From positions 208,793-272,792 of the forward strand of contig NZ_WXZL01000004.1 of assembly GCF_009982895.1 (NCBI RefSeq): a stretch of 64,000 nt of DNA, in the 5' to 3' direction. The notes under the pieces are model-generated. The model had not been told where the DNA came from. It saw only the letters and a list, made by a program, of their open reading frames with translations, and did no database searches. This document shows positions 19,545-29,180 of the stretch, piece by piece; position 1 is the stretch's first letter, and each line of letters begins with the position of its first letter. This stretch comes from Deinococcus alpinitundrae. Its GTDB lineage: Bacteria > Deinococcota > Deinococci > Deinococcales > Deinococcaceae. The position numbers and the translations under genes were made by a program.

Positions 19545-19796
19545 GTGGAAGCGTTCGAACAGTGGATAGAGGAACTTGAACAAGCGATAGACGACGATCT
19601 GGTCCAGGCCACGCTGGACTCGGCACGGCGTCTTGAACATAGCCTCGCGCTTGAGTTCGCCTTCGTCGGTGTGGATGAGCGAGATCAGCCGGGCAACGAG
19701 CGCTGGCAAGTGACGCTCACGGGCGTCGCCGGGCATCGCCTGGCATTTGAATGGGTGCTGCCCCGCCTCAGCACCCGCCGACGCCGGGCCGGTTGA
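19545..19796 (+). CDS. small acidic protein of unknown function, possibly frameshifted near its end
   Basis: An 83-aa ORF with AAGGAGG (19534-19540) four bases before a GTG start. It begins MEAFEQWIEELEQAIDDDLV and has a helical, then beta-like central part; I do not recognise it. Its last eight residues (TRRRRAG) are unlike the rest. From about 19776 the next frame reads PADAGPVEHDLRAAHYDWA to a TAA at 19831-19833, which looks more like a natural C-terminus. A one-base insertion or two-base loss near 19775 is thus possible. It follows the RIO terminator, so it has its own promoter. Confidence 0.55.
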   Translation: MEAFEQWIEELEQAIDDDLVQATLDSARRLEHSLALEFAFVGVDERDQPGNERWQVTLTGVAGHRLAFEWVLPRLSTRRRRAG

Positions 19797-19833
19797 GCAC
19801 GATCTGCGCGCGGCGCACTACGACTGGGCTTAA

Positions 19834-20097
19834 GGCCCCTTCGACGCCACCTACCACCTTCGGCGTCGGTCAGCTCGCGCACGGCCCGCTGAGTCTGCTG
19901 GAGCGGTAGGCCCTCGTGCTGGAGGTTCACGGGATGCGCCCCAGTCTGCTTGCGTCGGGGCGGCGCACTCCTCAGCTTCCAGCGCCCACTCGTATCTTGC
20001 GACTGGTCGGAAGGCAGGGTCGCCAGAAACTTCGTCAGCGCCCACAATTTCCGCGCCCAACGTCTGCTTGAGACTTCATCAAGCGGCCGACCAACCT
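19834..20097. other. region without a clear gene, possible degenerate coding sequence
   Basis: No intact gene is convincing here. A minus-strand ORF opens with GTG 20101 overlapping the MFS stop (GTGA) and runs antisense to the small acidic protein gene, but its composition changes along its length. Fragments in two minus frames look protein-like (AEIVGADEVSGDPAF in one, NLQHEGLPLQQTQRAV in another), as expected of a decayed gene. I could not identify the family. Confidence 0.3.
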
Positions 20098-21342
20098 TCA
20101 CGGCAGCGCCGGGTCCATCCGGGTGCGCCGTGCCCGGTGCAGGTTCACGGCCAGCAGCAGCAGGACCACGTTCAGTCCGGCGATGACCATAAAGAGGGTG
20201 CGCGGGTGGGCGCTGAAGATGGCCCCGGCCAGCCCCGCCGCCGGAACCGACACCAGCAGCGTCAGGGTCTGCACCGCCGAGTAGAGGTCCGCCGTGCCCT
20301 GCTGGGGCAGGTGGCTGAACAGCACCGCGTCCCGGTAGGTCTGGGTGAGGAAGGTGGCCCCGGCCAGCAAACTGACCACCAACAGCAGCGCGCCCAGGTT
20401 TCCGGCGGGAATCAGCAGCAGGGCCGCTGCTCCGAGCAGGCCCAGCGCCCGCGTGAACACCAGCGTCAACTCGGCGCTCACTGCCGACAGCCGCCGCAGT
20501 ACCAGGCTGTACATCAGAATGGTCGTGATGGCCGTCGCCACCGGCACCAGCGACACCGCCTGCGCCCCGAAGCCCAGCGTGGCGCTGAAAAACAGAATCT
20601 GAAAGAGATTCATCTGCTCGGCGAACACTGTCAGCACGTAAAAGGCCACCACGCCCTTGAGCCCCGGCCTGCGTCCCAGGGTCCGCACCAGTTGCGGGGT
20701 GCGGGCCAGGCTCTGCCAGGGATTGAGGTCGCGGTGCTCCTGCATGGCCGCCTCACCGCGCTGGGTTTCCTGGGTCAGGGCGTTGCGCCACACGAACATC
20801 ACCGTCATGCCCACCGCGCCGAGCAGATAGTAGACCCGCAAGGTCGCCACCACCCCCCGGCTGGCAATTACCAAGCCGATCAGCGGCGTCAGCAGCCCGG
20901 CGAAGGCGTTGATCAGATTGATGATCCCGAACACCCTGGCCTGCTGGCGCTCCTCCACGTCCTCGATGAGGAGCAGGCTCCACGACACCGCCACGATTCG
21001 CCCGCTGGCGCTCAGGAAGGCGGCCAGCGCGAAGGACGCGAAGCTGTGCGCGAAGGCCCAGACGATCATCGGCAGACTCCACGAAATCAAATCCCAGATC
21101 AGGGTGGTGCGGCGGCGGCCCAGCCGGTTGGTGATCGGCGCGGCCAGCAGCTGAAAACCGAACGAGCAGGCCAGCGTGAACGATCCCAGCAACCCGATTT
21201 GGGTGCTGCTCAGGCCCACGCCGCTCATGTACAGCGGCGCGTAATACATCACGACCACGCCGAACACCCCCCACAGCGGCTCCATCCGGATGGCGTTGCG
21301 GGCGTTGCGCGGCAGGTCGGTGAGCGAGGGCAGCAGTCTCAA
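20098..21342 (-). CDS. major facilitator superfamily transporter
   Basis: A 414-aa protein with twelve predicted helices. After the second helix it shows GPITNRLGRRRTTLIWDL-like sequence (seen as LAAPITNRLGRRRTTLIW), the loop 2-3 signature of the superfamily. It lies at the downstream end of the glycosidase run, 44 bases after the GH5 gene, so a sugar or oligosaccharide substrate is a reasonable inference, but drug efflux members look similar. Confidence 0.85.
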   Translation of the reverse strand: MRLLPSLTDLPRNARNAIRMEPLWGVFGVVVMYYAPLYMSGVGLSSTQIGLLGSFTLACSFGFQLLAAPITNRLGRRRTTLIWDLISWSLPMIVWAFAHSFASFALAAFLSASGRIVAVSWSLLLIEDVEERQQARVFGIINLINAFAGLLTPLIGLVIASRGVVATLRVYYLLGAVGMTVMFVWRNALTQETQRGEAAMQEHRDLNPWQSLARTPQLVRTLGRRPGLKGVVAFYVLTVFAEQMNLFQILFFSATLGFGAQAVSLVPVATAITTILMYSLVLRRLSAVSAELTLVFTRALGLLGAAALLLIPAGNLGALLLVVSLLAGATFLTQTYRDAVLFSHLPQQGTADLYSAVQTLTLLVSVPAAGLAGAIFSAHPRTLFMVIAGLNVVLLLLAVNLHRARRTRMDPALP

Positions 21343-21386
21343 GAGGAAGAACCGGTCAGCACGGGGCGGGCGAAAGGCATAGGGGC

Positions 21387-22403
21387 TTAGCCTACTCCGG
21401 TCTCCTCCCCGGTGCGGCTTTCCAGCATCAGGTCCAGCAACGCCCGGTCCACCAGATAGCCGTCAATTTCCTCGTAGACCACGCCGGGCCGCCCGTGACT
21501 GACGATGCCGAACACGCCCTCGAACTCCCACAGCGCGTAGCCCCAGCCGTACTCCTTGAACAGACTGAAGAGATCCTTGAACCAGCGCAGGGCCACATGT
21601 TGAGGCGTGTAGACGTAGCAGCCAAACTCTCCGATATGGACGGGTGCGCCCGCTGCCTGCACCTCGCGCCAGGGCTGGTAGAAGTCGTGCAGCGCCTCAC
21701 GGTTCCAGACGCGTCCCTCGTAGACGGTGCCGGGGTATTCGGGGGCCGCGCCGGGCGTGTTCCAGCCGTTCCACCACGGCGCGCCCCAGTGGCTGACCGG
21801 GTAGGGCTGATAGGCCCGCCCGCTGTGGGTCACATTCAGGTGGGCCAGTTCCGGCATGGCGATGTTGCCGCCGCCGAGACCGTCGATGACGACGGGGCGG
21901 GTGGGATCAACCGCGCGGATGGCAGCCACCGTTCGGGTGATCAGCGCGGCGTGAATGTCACGCGTCAGGCCCCGCGTGCCGATGTCCGGCGGCTCGTTGA
22001 CCAGATCGAAACTGAGGTCAGCCGCGCTGACGCCCTCGTAGCGCCGCGTGAAGGTTTCCCACAAAAAGACGAAGCCGTCCTGAGCCACAACGTCGGTCCA
22101 GAGGTTGTCGCGCTCCAGGTCCTGACCGTTGATACAGTAGCCGGGAGCGCGGTGCAGGTTGAGGCTGAGGTGAATGCCGCGCGACTGGCAGGCCGCGAGA
22201 TAACGGTCGAGGTATTCGAACACCGCCTCGTCAGGGTGCAGGTAATCGAAATCCCGGGTCCAGAACTGGTAATTGGTGGGAATCCGCACGAAGTTGAAGC
22301 CGTAGCGGGCCATGAAATCCAGCGCCTGCCCGTCGGGTTCCTGGGGTTGTGTTCCCGCTTGCCAGTGATACATCCACTGAAAATTGAAGCCGTAGTAGGT
22401 CAT
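21387..22403 (-). CDS. glycoside hydrolase family 5 enzyme
   Basis: A 338-aa TIM-barrel glycosidase without a signal peptide. The early FNFVRIPTNYQFW matches the GH5 strand 2 region. The acid/base glutamate is E137 in FDLVNEPPD and the nucleophile is E259 in HIGEFGCY. GH5 covers endoglucanases, mannanases and exo-glycosidases, and the lack of a secretion signal suggests that imported oligosaccharides are the substrate. The gene starts 10 bases after the GH43 stop. Confidence 0.88.
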   Translation of the reverse strand: MTYYGFNFQWMYHWQAGTQPQEPDGQALDFMARYGFNFVRIPTNYQFWTRDFDYLHPDEAVFEYLDRYLAACQSRGIHLSLNLHRAPGYCINGQDLERDNLWTDVVAQDGFVFLWETFTRRYEGVSAADLSFDLVNEPPDIGTRGLTRDIHAALITRTVAAIRAVDPTRPVVIDGLGGGNIAMPELAHLNVTHSGRAYQPYPVSHWGAPWWNGWNTPGAAPEYPGTVYEGRVWNREALHDFYQPWREVQAAGAPVHIGEFGCYVYTPQHVALRWFKDLFSLFKEYGWGYALWEFEGVFGIVSHGRPGVVYEEIDGYLVDRALLDLMLESRTGEETGVG

Positions 22404-22413
22404 GTGTCTCCCT

Positions 22414-23283
22414 TCAGGTCATCACGACAGGGTTGATGGTGTCTTGCTCAAACTCAAGGTTGTCGATACACAGCATCCGCGCTCCCGGATCGGTGTTGCC
22501 GATGACGCGGCGGTGGTAGACGATGAGCCATTCGTCGGTTTCGGGCAAATGCAGATACCCGTGGTGGCCGGGGCCCTCCGCGACTGGGGGCCGACTTTTC
22601 AGCACGACGCCGCGAGGCCCGAAGGGGCCGAAGGGGTTGTCGCTGACGCCGTAGGCCACGCTGTAGGTCCCGTCCACCCAGTCACCCTGTGACCACATCA
22701 GGAAATACTGGCCGTTGCGCTTGATCATGCAGGGCGCTTCAACGTAGCCGTCCGGCGTAACACCGCGCAGACTGCCGGGCACGATCCCGGTCATCTCGTC
22801 GTTCATCACCGCGACGTTGCAGTGCTTCCAGCCACCGTAATACAGATACACCGTGCCGTCGTCGTCCTTGAAGAGGTGGGCGTCGATCGGTTGCGCTCCG
22901 CCGATGAAGCGGTCGAGCATGGGCTTTCCCAGCAGGCCGCGAAACGGTCCGGCGGGCGAGTCGGAGACGGCGATTTCCAGCCCGCCGACCTGTCCGTCGT
23001 TCAGGATGTCGTTGCTGGCGAACATCAGGAAGTAGCGCCCGCCTTTTTCAAGGATGGTCGGTGCCCAGACGGCCCGCCAGATCCAGGGAAAGTCGGCCAT
23101 TTCAATGACGCCCGCGTGCTTGTCCCAGTGAATCAGGTCGGCGGAGCTGAAGGCGTCGATGTTGAGCTGCTGAGTGTAGTCGGTGGCCGAACGGGTGGCG
23201 TAGATCCAGGATCTGCCCGCATAGAATCGGGCCTCGGGATCGGCGTAGAAGCCGGGAACGATGGGATTGGCGGGGAGGTTCAA
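22414..23283 (-). CDS. glycoside hydrolase family 43-like enzyme
   Basis: A 289-aa five-bladed beta-propeller glycosidase. It opens NLPANPIVPGFYADPEARF, where ADPE holds the catalytic base Asp; VWAPTILEKGGRYFLMF carries the second Asp-equivalent strand, and DAHLFKDDDGTVYLYYGG and YVEAPCMIKRNGQYFLMWS hold the pKa-modulating Asp and the acid Glu. GH43 enzymes remove arabinose or xylose or cut arabinan. The start is a TTG overlapping the GH38-like stop (TTGA) with AGGAG eight bases upstream; no ATG or GTG fits the domain start. Confidence 0.85.
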   Translation of the reverse strand: MNLPANPIVPGFYADPEARFYAGRSWIYATRSATDYTQQLNIDAFSSADLIHWDKHAGVIEMADFPWIWRAVWAPTILEKGGRYFLMFASNDILNDGQVGGLEIAVSDSPAGPFRGLLGKPMLDRFIGGAQPIDAHLFKDDDGTVYLYYGGWKHCNVAVMNDEMTGIVPGSLRGVTPDGYVEAPCMIKRNGQYFLMWSQGDWVDGTYSVAYGVSDNPFGPFGPRGVVLKSRPPVAEGPGHHGYLHLPETDEWLIVYHRRVIGNTDPGARMLCIDNLEFEQDTINPVVMT

Positions 23284-25973
23284 GATTGGTTCTCCTGAGC
23301 TGAGGGGGTAAGTTCCAGATGCAAGGTGACGCTGCGGCGCGGGAGCAACTCCAGGGTGACGCCCCCATCCGGTACGGCCAGTGCTTTCTCTTTGATGCCG
23401 AACAGATCGCAATGCCACGCCCGCCCAATCTTCAACAACGCCGAAGCGACACGCACGGTCTGTATATCTTCGCTGGCATTCAGCAGTGAGAGCAGAGCGC
23501 CGCCGTCCGCCGCTTTGAAGTGCGTCACCAGAACCGGCGCGTCCGGCAGATTGAGCAGCGTTCCGCTGGCGGGCAAGCGCGGCGGCGTCACGCCCGGCTC
23601 CCCGAAGTGCTGGGTCAGCGGCGCGGCGTGCTCGGTCTCCAGCCCGAAGCGCTGGGCGCGCGCCTCGTCGAACGGCCCGGCATACGGCAGCAGGCGGTAG
23701 CGGGCCGTGACCAGCCCCGGTTGCACCGGCTGGAAATTGGTTTCCCAGTAGTTGTTGGTGATCCAACCCAGCAGCATGGACCGCTCCAGCACAAATGCCG
23801 ATTGGGCCTGCCCGAAGTGAAAGTCACCCAGTTGCACCATCGGATTTTCCGGCAGGGCGACGGTCACACCAAAGTCGCCGTTGTTGAAATCGGCCCAGCC
23901 CTGCACCGTGAAATAGTCGCGGCAGACGCCCGGCAACTGGTCTCGCCCCGGTATCACCGGCTGCCCGGCCATGTTCAGCCGGACTGCCGCGCCGGGCAGA
24001 CTGAAGGGAAACAGCAGGTAGGTGGCCTGCGGATGCGGGTCCTGGTTCATCTCCCACTCGGCCTCGCACTCGATCCAGTCGGCATGTAAGGGTAAAAAGA
24101 CGCGCTGGGCCAGCTGGCCCACTTGGGGGTGCTCCAGCAGTTGCTCCACGGCCACGCCCAGCGGCGTGCGGTAGACATGGTACGCGGTGACACGGCTGGG
24201 GCCGGTGCGGTTGGCAATCCAGCCGGGTTGCCAGCCGCTCACATCGGCGGCGGTGGGTGTCCAGTCCAACTTGTTGAGCAGGCGGCGCGGCCAGTCGTGG
24301 GTGCGGCTCGCCACCTCCTCGTGGACGAAGCCGTGCAGCGGATGTCCGGCGTCAGCGTCCACCCACTCGCGCCTGAGCTGCTTGTCGTAGAGGGAAACGA
24401 CGCCGCCAAGTTCGGTGTCAAAGATGAGGCGGTAACGCGCCGTCTCCACCTCCGCTTCCTGGCTCACCGCCGCCGTGTTCACGTTCAGCACGCTTGCCTT
24501 GGGAACGGTTGCGTAGCCGAACGCCGGAACCTCGGTGGGCGGCAGCACCCAGCCCAGATTGCCGCCGTGATGGACCGCGTTGCGCCCCGTCCAGATGGAT
24601 GTGGGCGGCGTGTCATGGCCCTGAAAATGGCGGCTGGCAGTGGTGTCGGCGGGGTCGCCGCGCGGCGTCAGGGTGTTGGCCGGAACCTGCCCGCTGACGG
24701 TACGCGGCCAGGGCAGCGGATTGAAGACCAGCAGTTCATCCGCGCCGCCATCCACGAACTGCGCGAAGTCGGCCAGGGCGTCACGCGCCAGCAGCAGGCT
24801 GAGGCTGCGGGCGGTGTAGGCCAGATTCAGCTTGTGGCTCTTTTGTGAAAGCGAATCGTCGGTGCCCGGCGTGCCCACTGCGCTGTCGGCCCCCCAGGTG
24901 TGTTCGCTCCACAGGTTCAGGGCGCGCCACGCCTCGTCGCGGTAGAGCCGGAAGGAACGCCCGGCCCACTGCGTTCTCAGTCCGGGTTGAGGCGCTGCGG
25001 CCAGACCCTGCAAGGCGGCGTGAATGGCGTCGGCGTCAGTCAGGCGCACCCGGTTGGCCCAATCAATCGCCGTCTCACGGGCGGTGCTGATACAGCCGAA
25101 ATTCCAGAAATCGGTCCAGTCGCCGCGCCAGACCTCAAGCGGCTGCGCATGTTCTCTGAGCGCCGCCCAGAACATCCTCGGCGTCGCCATCACGATTCTC
25201 GGCCCGCGCCCGGAGGCGTTCCACTGGCGGGCGAACGTCGCATACTGCGGATAGACGCTGCCGTTGTCGCCGTAGGGGTGATCGCCCTGAAGCATCACGA
25301 AGGGCAGCGGGAACTCCACGTGTTTCAGATGGGCTTCAAGGCGCGGCACCCAGGCCGCGAACGCCGCGTCACTCGTCTCCCCGATGCCGAATTCGCGGGC
25401 GCGGGGATAGGCCCAGCCGTTGAAGGTGGGCAGGGTGCGTCCGCTGGGAGCCTGCCACCCGAACACGGCAGGCCGGGGCGGAGCACCGCCGAAGTGAATA
25501 TTGATCGCCATCGAGAAGCCCTCGATTCCCGCGTCCAGCAGCACGTCGGCCAGCGGCCAGTTCTGCCCGTTCACGTCACTCTGCATGGCGTAACGGATAT
25601 CCAGCCCCAGGTCGCGCAGCCGCGCCACCGCCCGCAGCGCCTCGGCAGACTGGGCGCGGTTGTGCAGCGGGGTCATGTTGGCGAACATGGCGGCGACTTC
25701 CAGGTGGCCGCTTCTGTCGGCGGCGACGAAGCGGTCGATGTCGCGCGCAGAGGCTGTTTCCAGCCACTTCAGGACGGGCGCGGTGGTTTCGCAGGTCCAG
25801 CGGAACTGGCTCTCGAAGGGGCCGTCTTGCAGCCGCTCGATGGTATTCAGGACGTCGTCGATGAAGCGGGCCTGCAACTCCCAGAAGACCGGCTGATCGG
25901 CGGTGAATCCCACGTCGGTGTGGCTGTGGTGGACCAGGTAGATGGTGTTCAGTTCAGGCACGGGCGTCTTCAC
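23280..25973 (-). CDS. GH38-like (alpha-mannosidase type) glycoside hydrolase
   Basis: An 897-aa cytosolic protein. It begins with LVHHSHTDVGFTADQ, which carries the metal-binding His and Asp pair of GH38 catalytic domains, followed by MQSDVNGQNWPLADVLLDAG. The C-terminal two-thirds are beta-rich, as in GH38 and DUF5054 proteins. The likely reaction is hydrolysis of alpha-mannosides, though the subfamily could act on another sugar. The start is GTG 25973, which lies inside the last codons of the GH28 gene (20-base overlap), so translation is coupled. Confidence 0.82.
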   Translation of the reverse strand: MKTPVPELNTIYLVHHSHTDVGFTADQPVFWELQARFIDDVLNTIERLQDGPFESQFRWTCETTAPVLKWLETASARDIDRFVAADRSGHLEVAAMFANMTPLHNRAQSAEALRAVARLRDLGLDIRYAMQSDVNGQNWPLADVLLDAGIEGFSMAINIHFGGAPPRPAVFGWQAPSGRTLPTFNGWAYPRAREFGIGETSDAAFAAWVPRLEAHLKHVEFPLPFVMLQGDHPYGDNGSVYPQYATFARQWNASGRGPRIVMATPRMFWAALREHAQPLEVWRGDWTDFWNFGCISTARETAIDWANRVRLTDADAIHAALQGLAAAPQPGLRTQWAGRSFRLYRDEAWRALNLWSEHTWGADSAVGTPGTDDSLSQKSHKLNLAYTARSLSLLLARDALADFAQFVDGGADELLVFNPLPWPRTVSGQVPANTLTPRGDPADTTASRHFQGHDTPPTSIWTGRNAVHHGGNLGWVLPPTEVPAFGYATVPKASVLNVNTAAVSQEAEVETARYRLIFDTELGGVVSLYDKQLRREWVDADAGHPLHGFVHEEVASRTHDWPRRLLNKLDWTPTAADVSGWQPGWIANRTGPSRVTAYHVYRTPLGVAVEQLLEHPQVGQLAQRVFLPLHADWIECEAEWEMNQDPHPQATYLLFPFSLPGAAVRLNMAGQPVIPGRDQLPGVCRDYFTVQGWADFNNGDFGVTVALPENPMVQLGDFHFGQAQSAFVLERSMLLGWITNNYWETNFQPVQPGLVTARYRLLPYAGPFDEARAQRFGLETEHAAPLTQHFGEPGVTPPRLPASGTLLNLPDAPVLVTHFKAADGGALLSLLNASEDIQTVRVASALLKIGRAWHCDLFGIKEKALAVPDGGVTLELLPRRSVTLHLELTPSAQENQS

Positions 25974-27303
25974 CGCTGAAGTCGTCCACGCTCAGCCCGG
26001 CAGCCCGCTGCGTGAACAGGGCCTGCCCGAAGGCCGCGTGAGCGTGCGGCCCCCACTTCACCTGAACATGCCGCAGCGTCACCTCCGAAGCCCCGTTCAC
26101 CGTGACGCCGTGGGTGGGCGCGTCCACCAGACTGTGGGGCGGCCGGAAATCCTGCTGACCGATGGGAGACTCGCCCTTCCAGGCGTCCACTTCAATTCGC
26201 ACATTGTCCAGCAGCACATCCTGAACGTCGCCCACCTCCCCGGCATGAATGACGACGCCGTTCTCGCTGCGGGCCAGAATGTCCCGGAAGCGCAGGTGGC
26301 GAATCTGGCCCACGCCCACCGCCTTATCCTGCGCCGTGCCGTCCACGTAGATCGGCTCACCGCGTCCCCACCAGCGCTCGTCGTACATCCGCGTCTCGAT
26401 GGTGATGTTGGAGAACAAGACGTTCTCGACACCGCCCGGATCGACGCACTGCACGCTCAGCCCCCGGTGCGAGTCGCGGATCACGCTGCTGCTGAAGATG
26501 ACGTTGCGCACCGGACTCCAGCACTCGCTGCCGATCTTGAAGGCGCTGCTGACGCTTTGCAGGATGCAGTTGGTGACGGTGATGTCCTCGCAGTTTCCGT
26601 AGACGGCGGTGGAGCGGCAGGTTTTCAGGCAGATGGCGTCGTCGCCCGCCATAATGTCGCAGTCGCTGATGCGGACCCGCTGGCAGCGGTCCAGATCAAT
26701 GCCGTCATTGTTGGGCAGACGAAGGTCGTTGTGCAGCCGCAGATGGGCGATGGTCACGTCCTGACAGCCGGTCAGCCGCAGCGTCCAGTACGCGCCGTCG
26801 CGCAGGGTCAGGCCGACCACATCCAGCCGCTGGCAGCCGATCAGGTTCAGGGTGTAGGGCCGCGCCTGATACTGCTCCTCGCCCGGCGGGCCGCGCATCT
26901 CATAGATGCCGCCCAGATCGGCCTGAACGAAGGCGCGTCCGTGGCCGTCGATTACGCCGCCGCCGGTGATGCTCAGGTCATGGGCCTCGAAGGCGGTCAG
27001 CCAGGCGCGGCGCGACAGTTCGGAGTCGGTGTCGATCAGGCCGCCGCTGATGGCGTCGCTGAAGTGCTCGGGCCGGTAATCGGCGTAGTCCGGACTGGCG
27101 AGCAGCGTCGCGCCGCGCTCCACCCGGAATTCGGTCTGGCCGCGCAACTCCAGCGAGCCGCTGAGGTAGATGCGTCCGGCGGGCAGTAGCACCGTGCCGC
27201 CGCCCGCCGCGTGGCAGGCGTCGATGGCGGCCTGAATGGCGGGCGCGTCATTGGTCTGGCCGTCGCCGACTGCCCCGTAGGTTGAAACATCGTGGGTAGA
27301 CAT
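25954..27303 (-). CDS. glycoside hydrolase family 28-like (polygalacturonase/rhamnogalacturonase type)
   Basis: A 449-aa right-handed beta-helix protein. It starts STYGAVGDGQTNDAPAIQAA, the usual pectate-lyase-superfamily opening. The GH28 catalytic segments are present as RLPNNDGIDLDRCQRV (NxD) and CDIMAGDDAICLK (GDD), followed by NVIFSSSVIRDSHRGLSVQ. No signal peptide is seen, so it probably acts on imported galacturonate or related oligosaccharides. CGGAGG lies four bases before the ATG. It follows the DUF5060 glycosidase gene after 95 bases. Confidence 0.87.
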   Translation of the reverse strand: MSTHDVSTYGAVGDGQTNDAPAIQAAIDACHAAGGGTVLLPAGRIYLSGSLELRGQTEFRVERGATLLASPDYADYRPEHFSDAISGGLIDTDSELSRRAWLTAFEAHDLSITGGGVIDGHGRAFVQADLGGIYEMRGPPGEEQYQARPYTLNLIGCQRLDVVGLTLRDGAYWTLRLTGCQDVTIAHLRLHNDLRLPNNDGIDLDRCQRVRISDCDIMAGDDAICLKTCRSTAVYGNCEDITVTNCILQSVSSAFKIGSECWSPVRNVIFSSSVIRDSHRGLSVQCVDPGGVENVLFSNITIETRMYDERWWGRGEPIYVDGTAQDKAVGVGQIRHLRFRDILARSENGVVIHAGEVGDVQDVLLDNVRIEVDAWKGESPIGQQDFRPPHSLVDAPTHGVTVNGASEVTLRHVQVKWGPHAHAAFGQALFTQRAAGLSVDDFSGEDARA

Positions 27304-27398
27304 CGGGCCTCCGGAGGGAAGGGAAGATGAGTTCTGGGCAGAGAAAAGGGCAGGGTCGGTCGTTACTCCTGCCCCGAGGGTCTCCAGGGTGTCTATGT

Positions 27399-29180
27399 CT
27401 ACGGTGTGCGCGGCTCCCCGGCAGGCACCAGCTTGACCGCCAGATCCCTGTCGAAGGTCGGCGCCTTCAGCGTGACGCTGCCGCCCTTGACGGTCACGGG
27501 AACCACGCTCAGCCAGACATTTTTCTGCGGCGCATACCAGTAGGCGGTGTACGCGCCGTCGCTGAGCCCGTCCACCTCAAGCGTCACGCCGTAGCGGATG
27601 GGCGGGAGGTACGTCCAGTTCGTTCCAGCTTTCTTCTGAATCAGCGCTTTGGTGTAGGCGGCGCTGGCCTCGCCCGCGTCGTAGGCACTGGAACGCAGCC
27701 AGATCAGGGCGCGGGCCTTGCTTTGCAGCGTCAGGGCAGCGGCACTCAGGGTGTTGACGGCGGCGTTGTGGCCGGTCGTCAGGGTCGCCAGATTCTCCCC
27801 CTTCAGGAAATCGGCCAGGCCTTTGTACTGCGGCCACTGGTTTTGCGGATCAACGAAGGTGTCCCACCACCAGTACATCCCGCTGCCCGCGTAGCCGACG
27901 AACGGCGCGGCCCAGACGGAATTGTGAAAATGAATTCTGTCACGGATCAGTGGGACCTCGTTGCCGCTGCCCGAGTAGCCGATCTCGGCCAGCAGCACCG
28001 GCTTGCTGGGCGCGGTGTCGGTGAAGGCCGAGACGTTGCTGCGGCCCCAGGTCATCAGGTCGCGCCCGCTGTAGTCGTGCTGCTGCGAGAAACTGATTTC
28101 CGGCATCTTCCACAGATCGGCGGTGCCGCCGGTGGCGTAGCTGCTGCTGATCAGGTGATCATACGGGTCATTCTTCTTCAGCACCCCGGTCATCTCGCGG
28201 ATCCAGGCTTTCAGGTCGGTGTCCCCGATCGGCGTCCAGTTGACCTCGTTCCACCACTCCCAGGCAAACAGGTTGGGCTGGGCGGCGTAGCGGGCGGCGA
28301 CGTAGCGCAGTCGGCGCTTGAACAGCTCGCGTGCCTGCGGATCGGTCACGAAGGCTTCCGGCGACTTCAGCGGCCCACCGTTGGCCGCGTTGTACGGATT
28401 GTCGGCCCACTCCGGGTTGACGGTGGTGCTGAATTGTCCGTGATTGATCAGCATCAGCTTGATATTGACCCCTTTCTGGCGGGCCATTTCAAACACCTGA
28501 TCGAGCAGCCAGGCCTGCGCCTGCCGCTTCCCGTAATCGCCCAGGCCGGTGTCCTTCCACTCCACCCCGAACGACCACGCCGCCATCCAGACCCGCGCCA
28601 GATTGCCGCCGTTTTGCGAGAGCTGACTCAGCCAGCGGTCGTAGTCGGCCAGCACCGCCGCGCCCTTGCTGTTCGACCAGCCGAGGTTGAGGCCGGTGGG
28701 GAAGTAGAAGGTGTTTTTTCCGTTGTCATGAGCGAAGTAGCGCGGATTCTGCTTGTCGATGCGCACGAAGCCCGGCGCGTCCGAGGCGACCACCTTGAAG
28801 CCCAGCGGCACACTCCTGGGGCCGGGGTTGGCGAACGAGGCGCTGGCCGTCCACAGCCCCGCCGAGGTCGGCGTGAAGCGCACCCGCCAGCCCGCCGACC
28901 CTTTCGGCTCCAACGTGGCACGGTCGAAGTCCTGATACCAGAAGGCCGGGACGGTGACGGTTTTTCCGGCGGGCGAGGTGAACCTCACGTTCAGCTCAGC
29001 CTGCGCCGGATTGTAGGGGTTGGCGAAGGTACCGTCGGTCGTCAGGCTCAGCTCAAGCGGCTGGAAGGTGCGGGCGGCCGCGGTGGGCGCGCTGAGGCTG
29101 AGCCGGGTGGGTGCGGCGTTGGTCTGGGCAGCGGCGAACAGGGAGAGCGAGAGACCTAGGGCCAGCAGCTTGCGGCTCAT
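27399..29180 (-). CDS. secreted GH5-like glycosidase with N-terminal DUF5060-type domain
   Basis: A 593-aa exported protein. A signal peptide (1-22, ending TNAAP) is followed by an Ig-like domain (about 25-140) of the DUF5060 type and a TIM barrel. The likely acid/base is E312 in WEWWNEVNW and the likely nucleophile is E399 in LLAEIGYSG; a beta-sandwich C-terminus ends the protein. It is the only clearly secreted hydrolase in the run, so it could make the first cut outside the cell. The ATG overlaps the stop of the GH4 gene (ATGA). Confidence 0.83.
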   Translation of the reverse strand: MSRKLLALGLSLSLFAAAQTNAAPTRLSLSAPTAAARTFQPLELSLTTDGTFANPYNPAQAELNVRFTSPAGKTVTVPAFWYQDFDRATLEPKGSAGWRVRFTPTSAGLWTASASFANPGPRSVPLGFKVVASDAPGFVRIDKQNPRYFAHDNGKNTFYFPTGLNLGWSNSKGAAVLADYDRWLSQLSQNGGNLARVWMAAWSFGVEWKDTGLGDYGKRQAQAWLLDQVFEMARQKGVNIKLMLINHGQFSTTVNPEWADNPYNAANGGPLKSPEAFVTDPQARELFKRRLRYVAARYAAQPNLFAWEWWNEVNWTPIGDTDLKAWIREMTGVLKKNDPYDHLISSSYATGGTADLWKMPEISFSQQHDYSGRDLMTWGRSNVSAFTDTAPSKPVLLAEIGYSGSGNEVPLIRDRIHFHNSVWAAPFVGYAGSGMYWWWDTFVDPQNQWPQYKGLADFLKGENLATLTTGHNAAVNTLSAAALTLQSKARALIWLRSSAYDAGEASAAYTKALIQKKAGTNWTYLPPIRYGVTLEVDGLSDGAYTAYWYAPQKNVWLSVVPVTVKGGSVTLKAPTFDRDLAVKLVPAGEPRTP

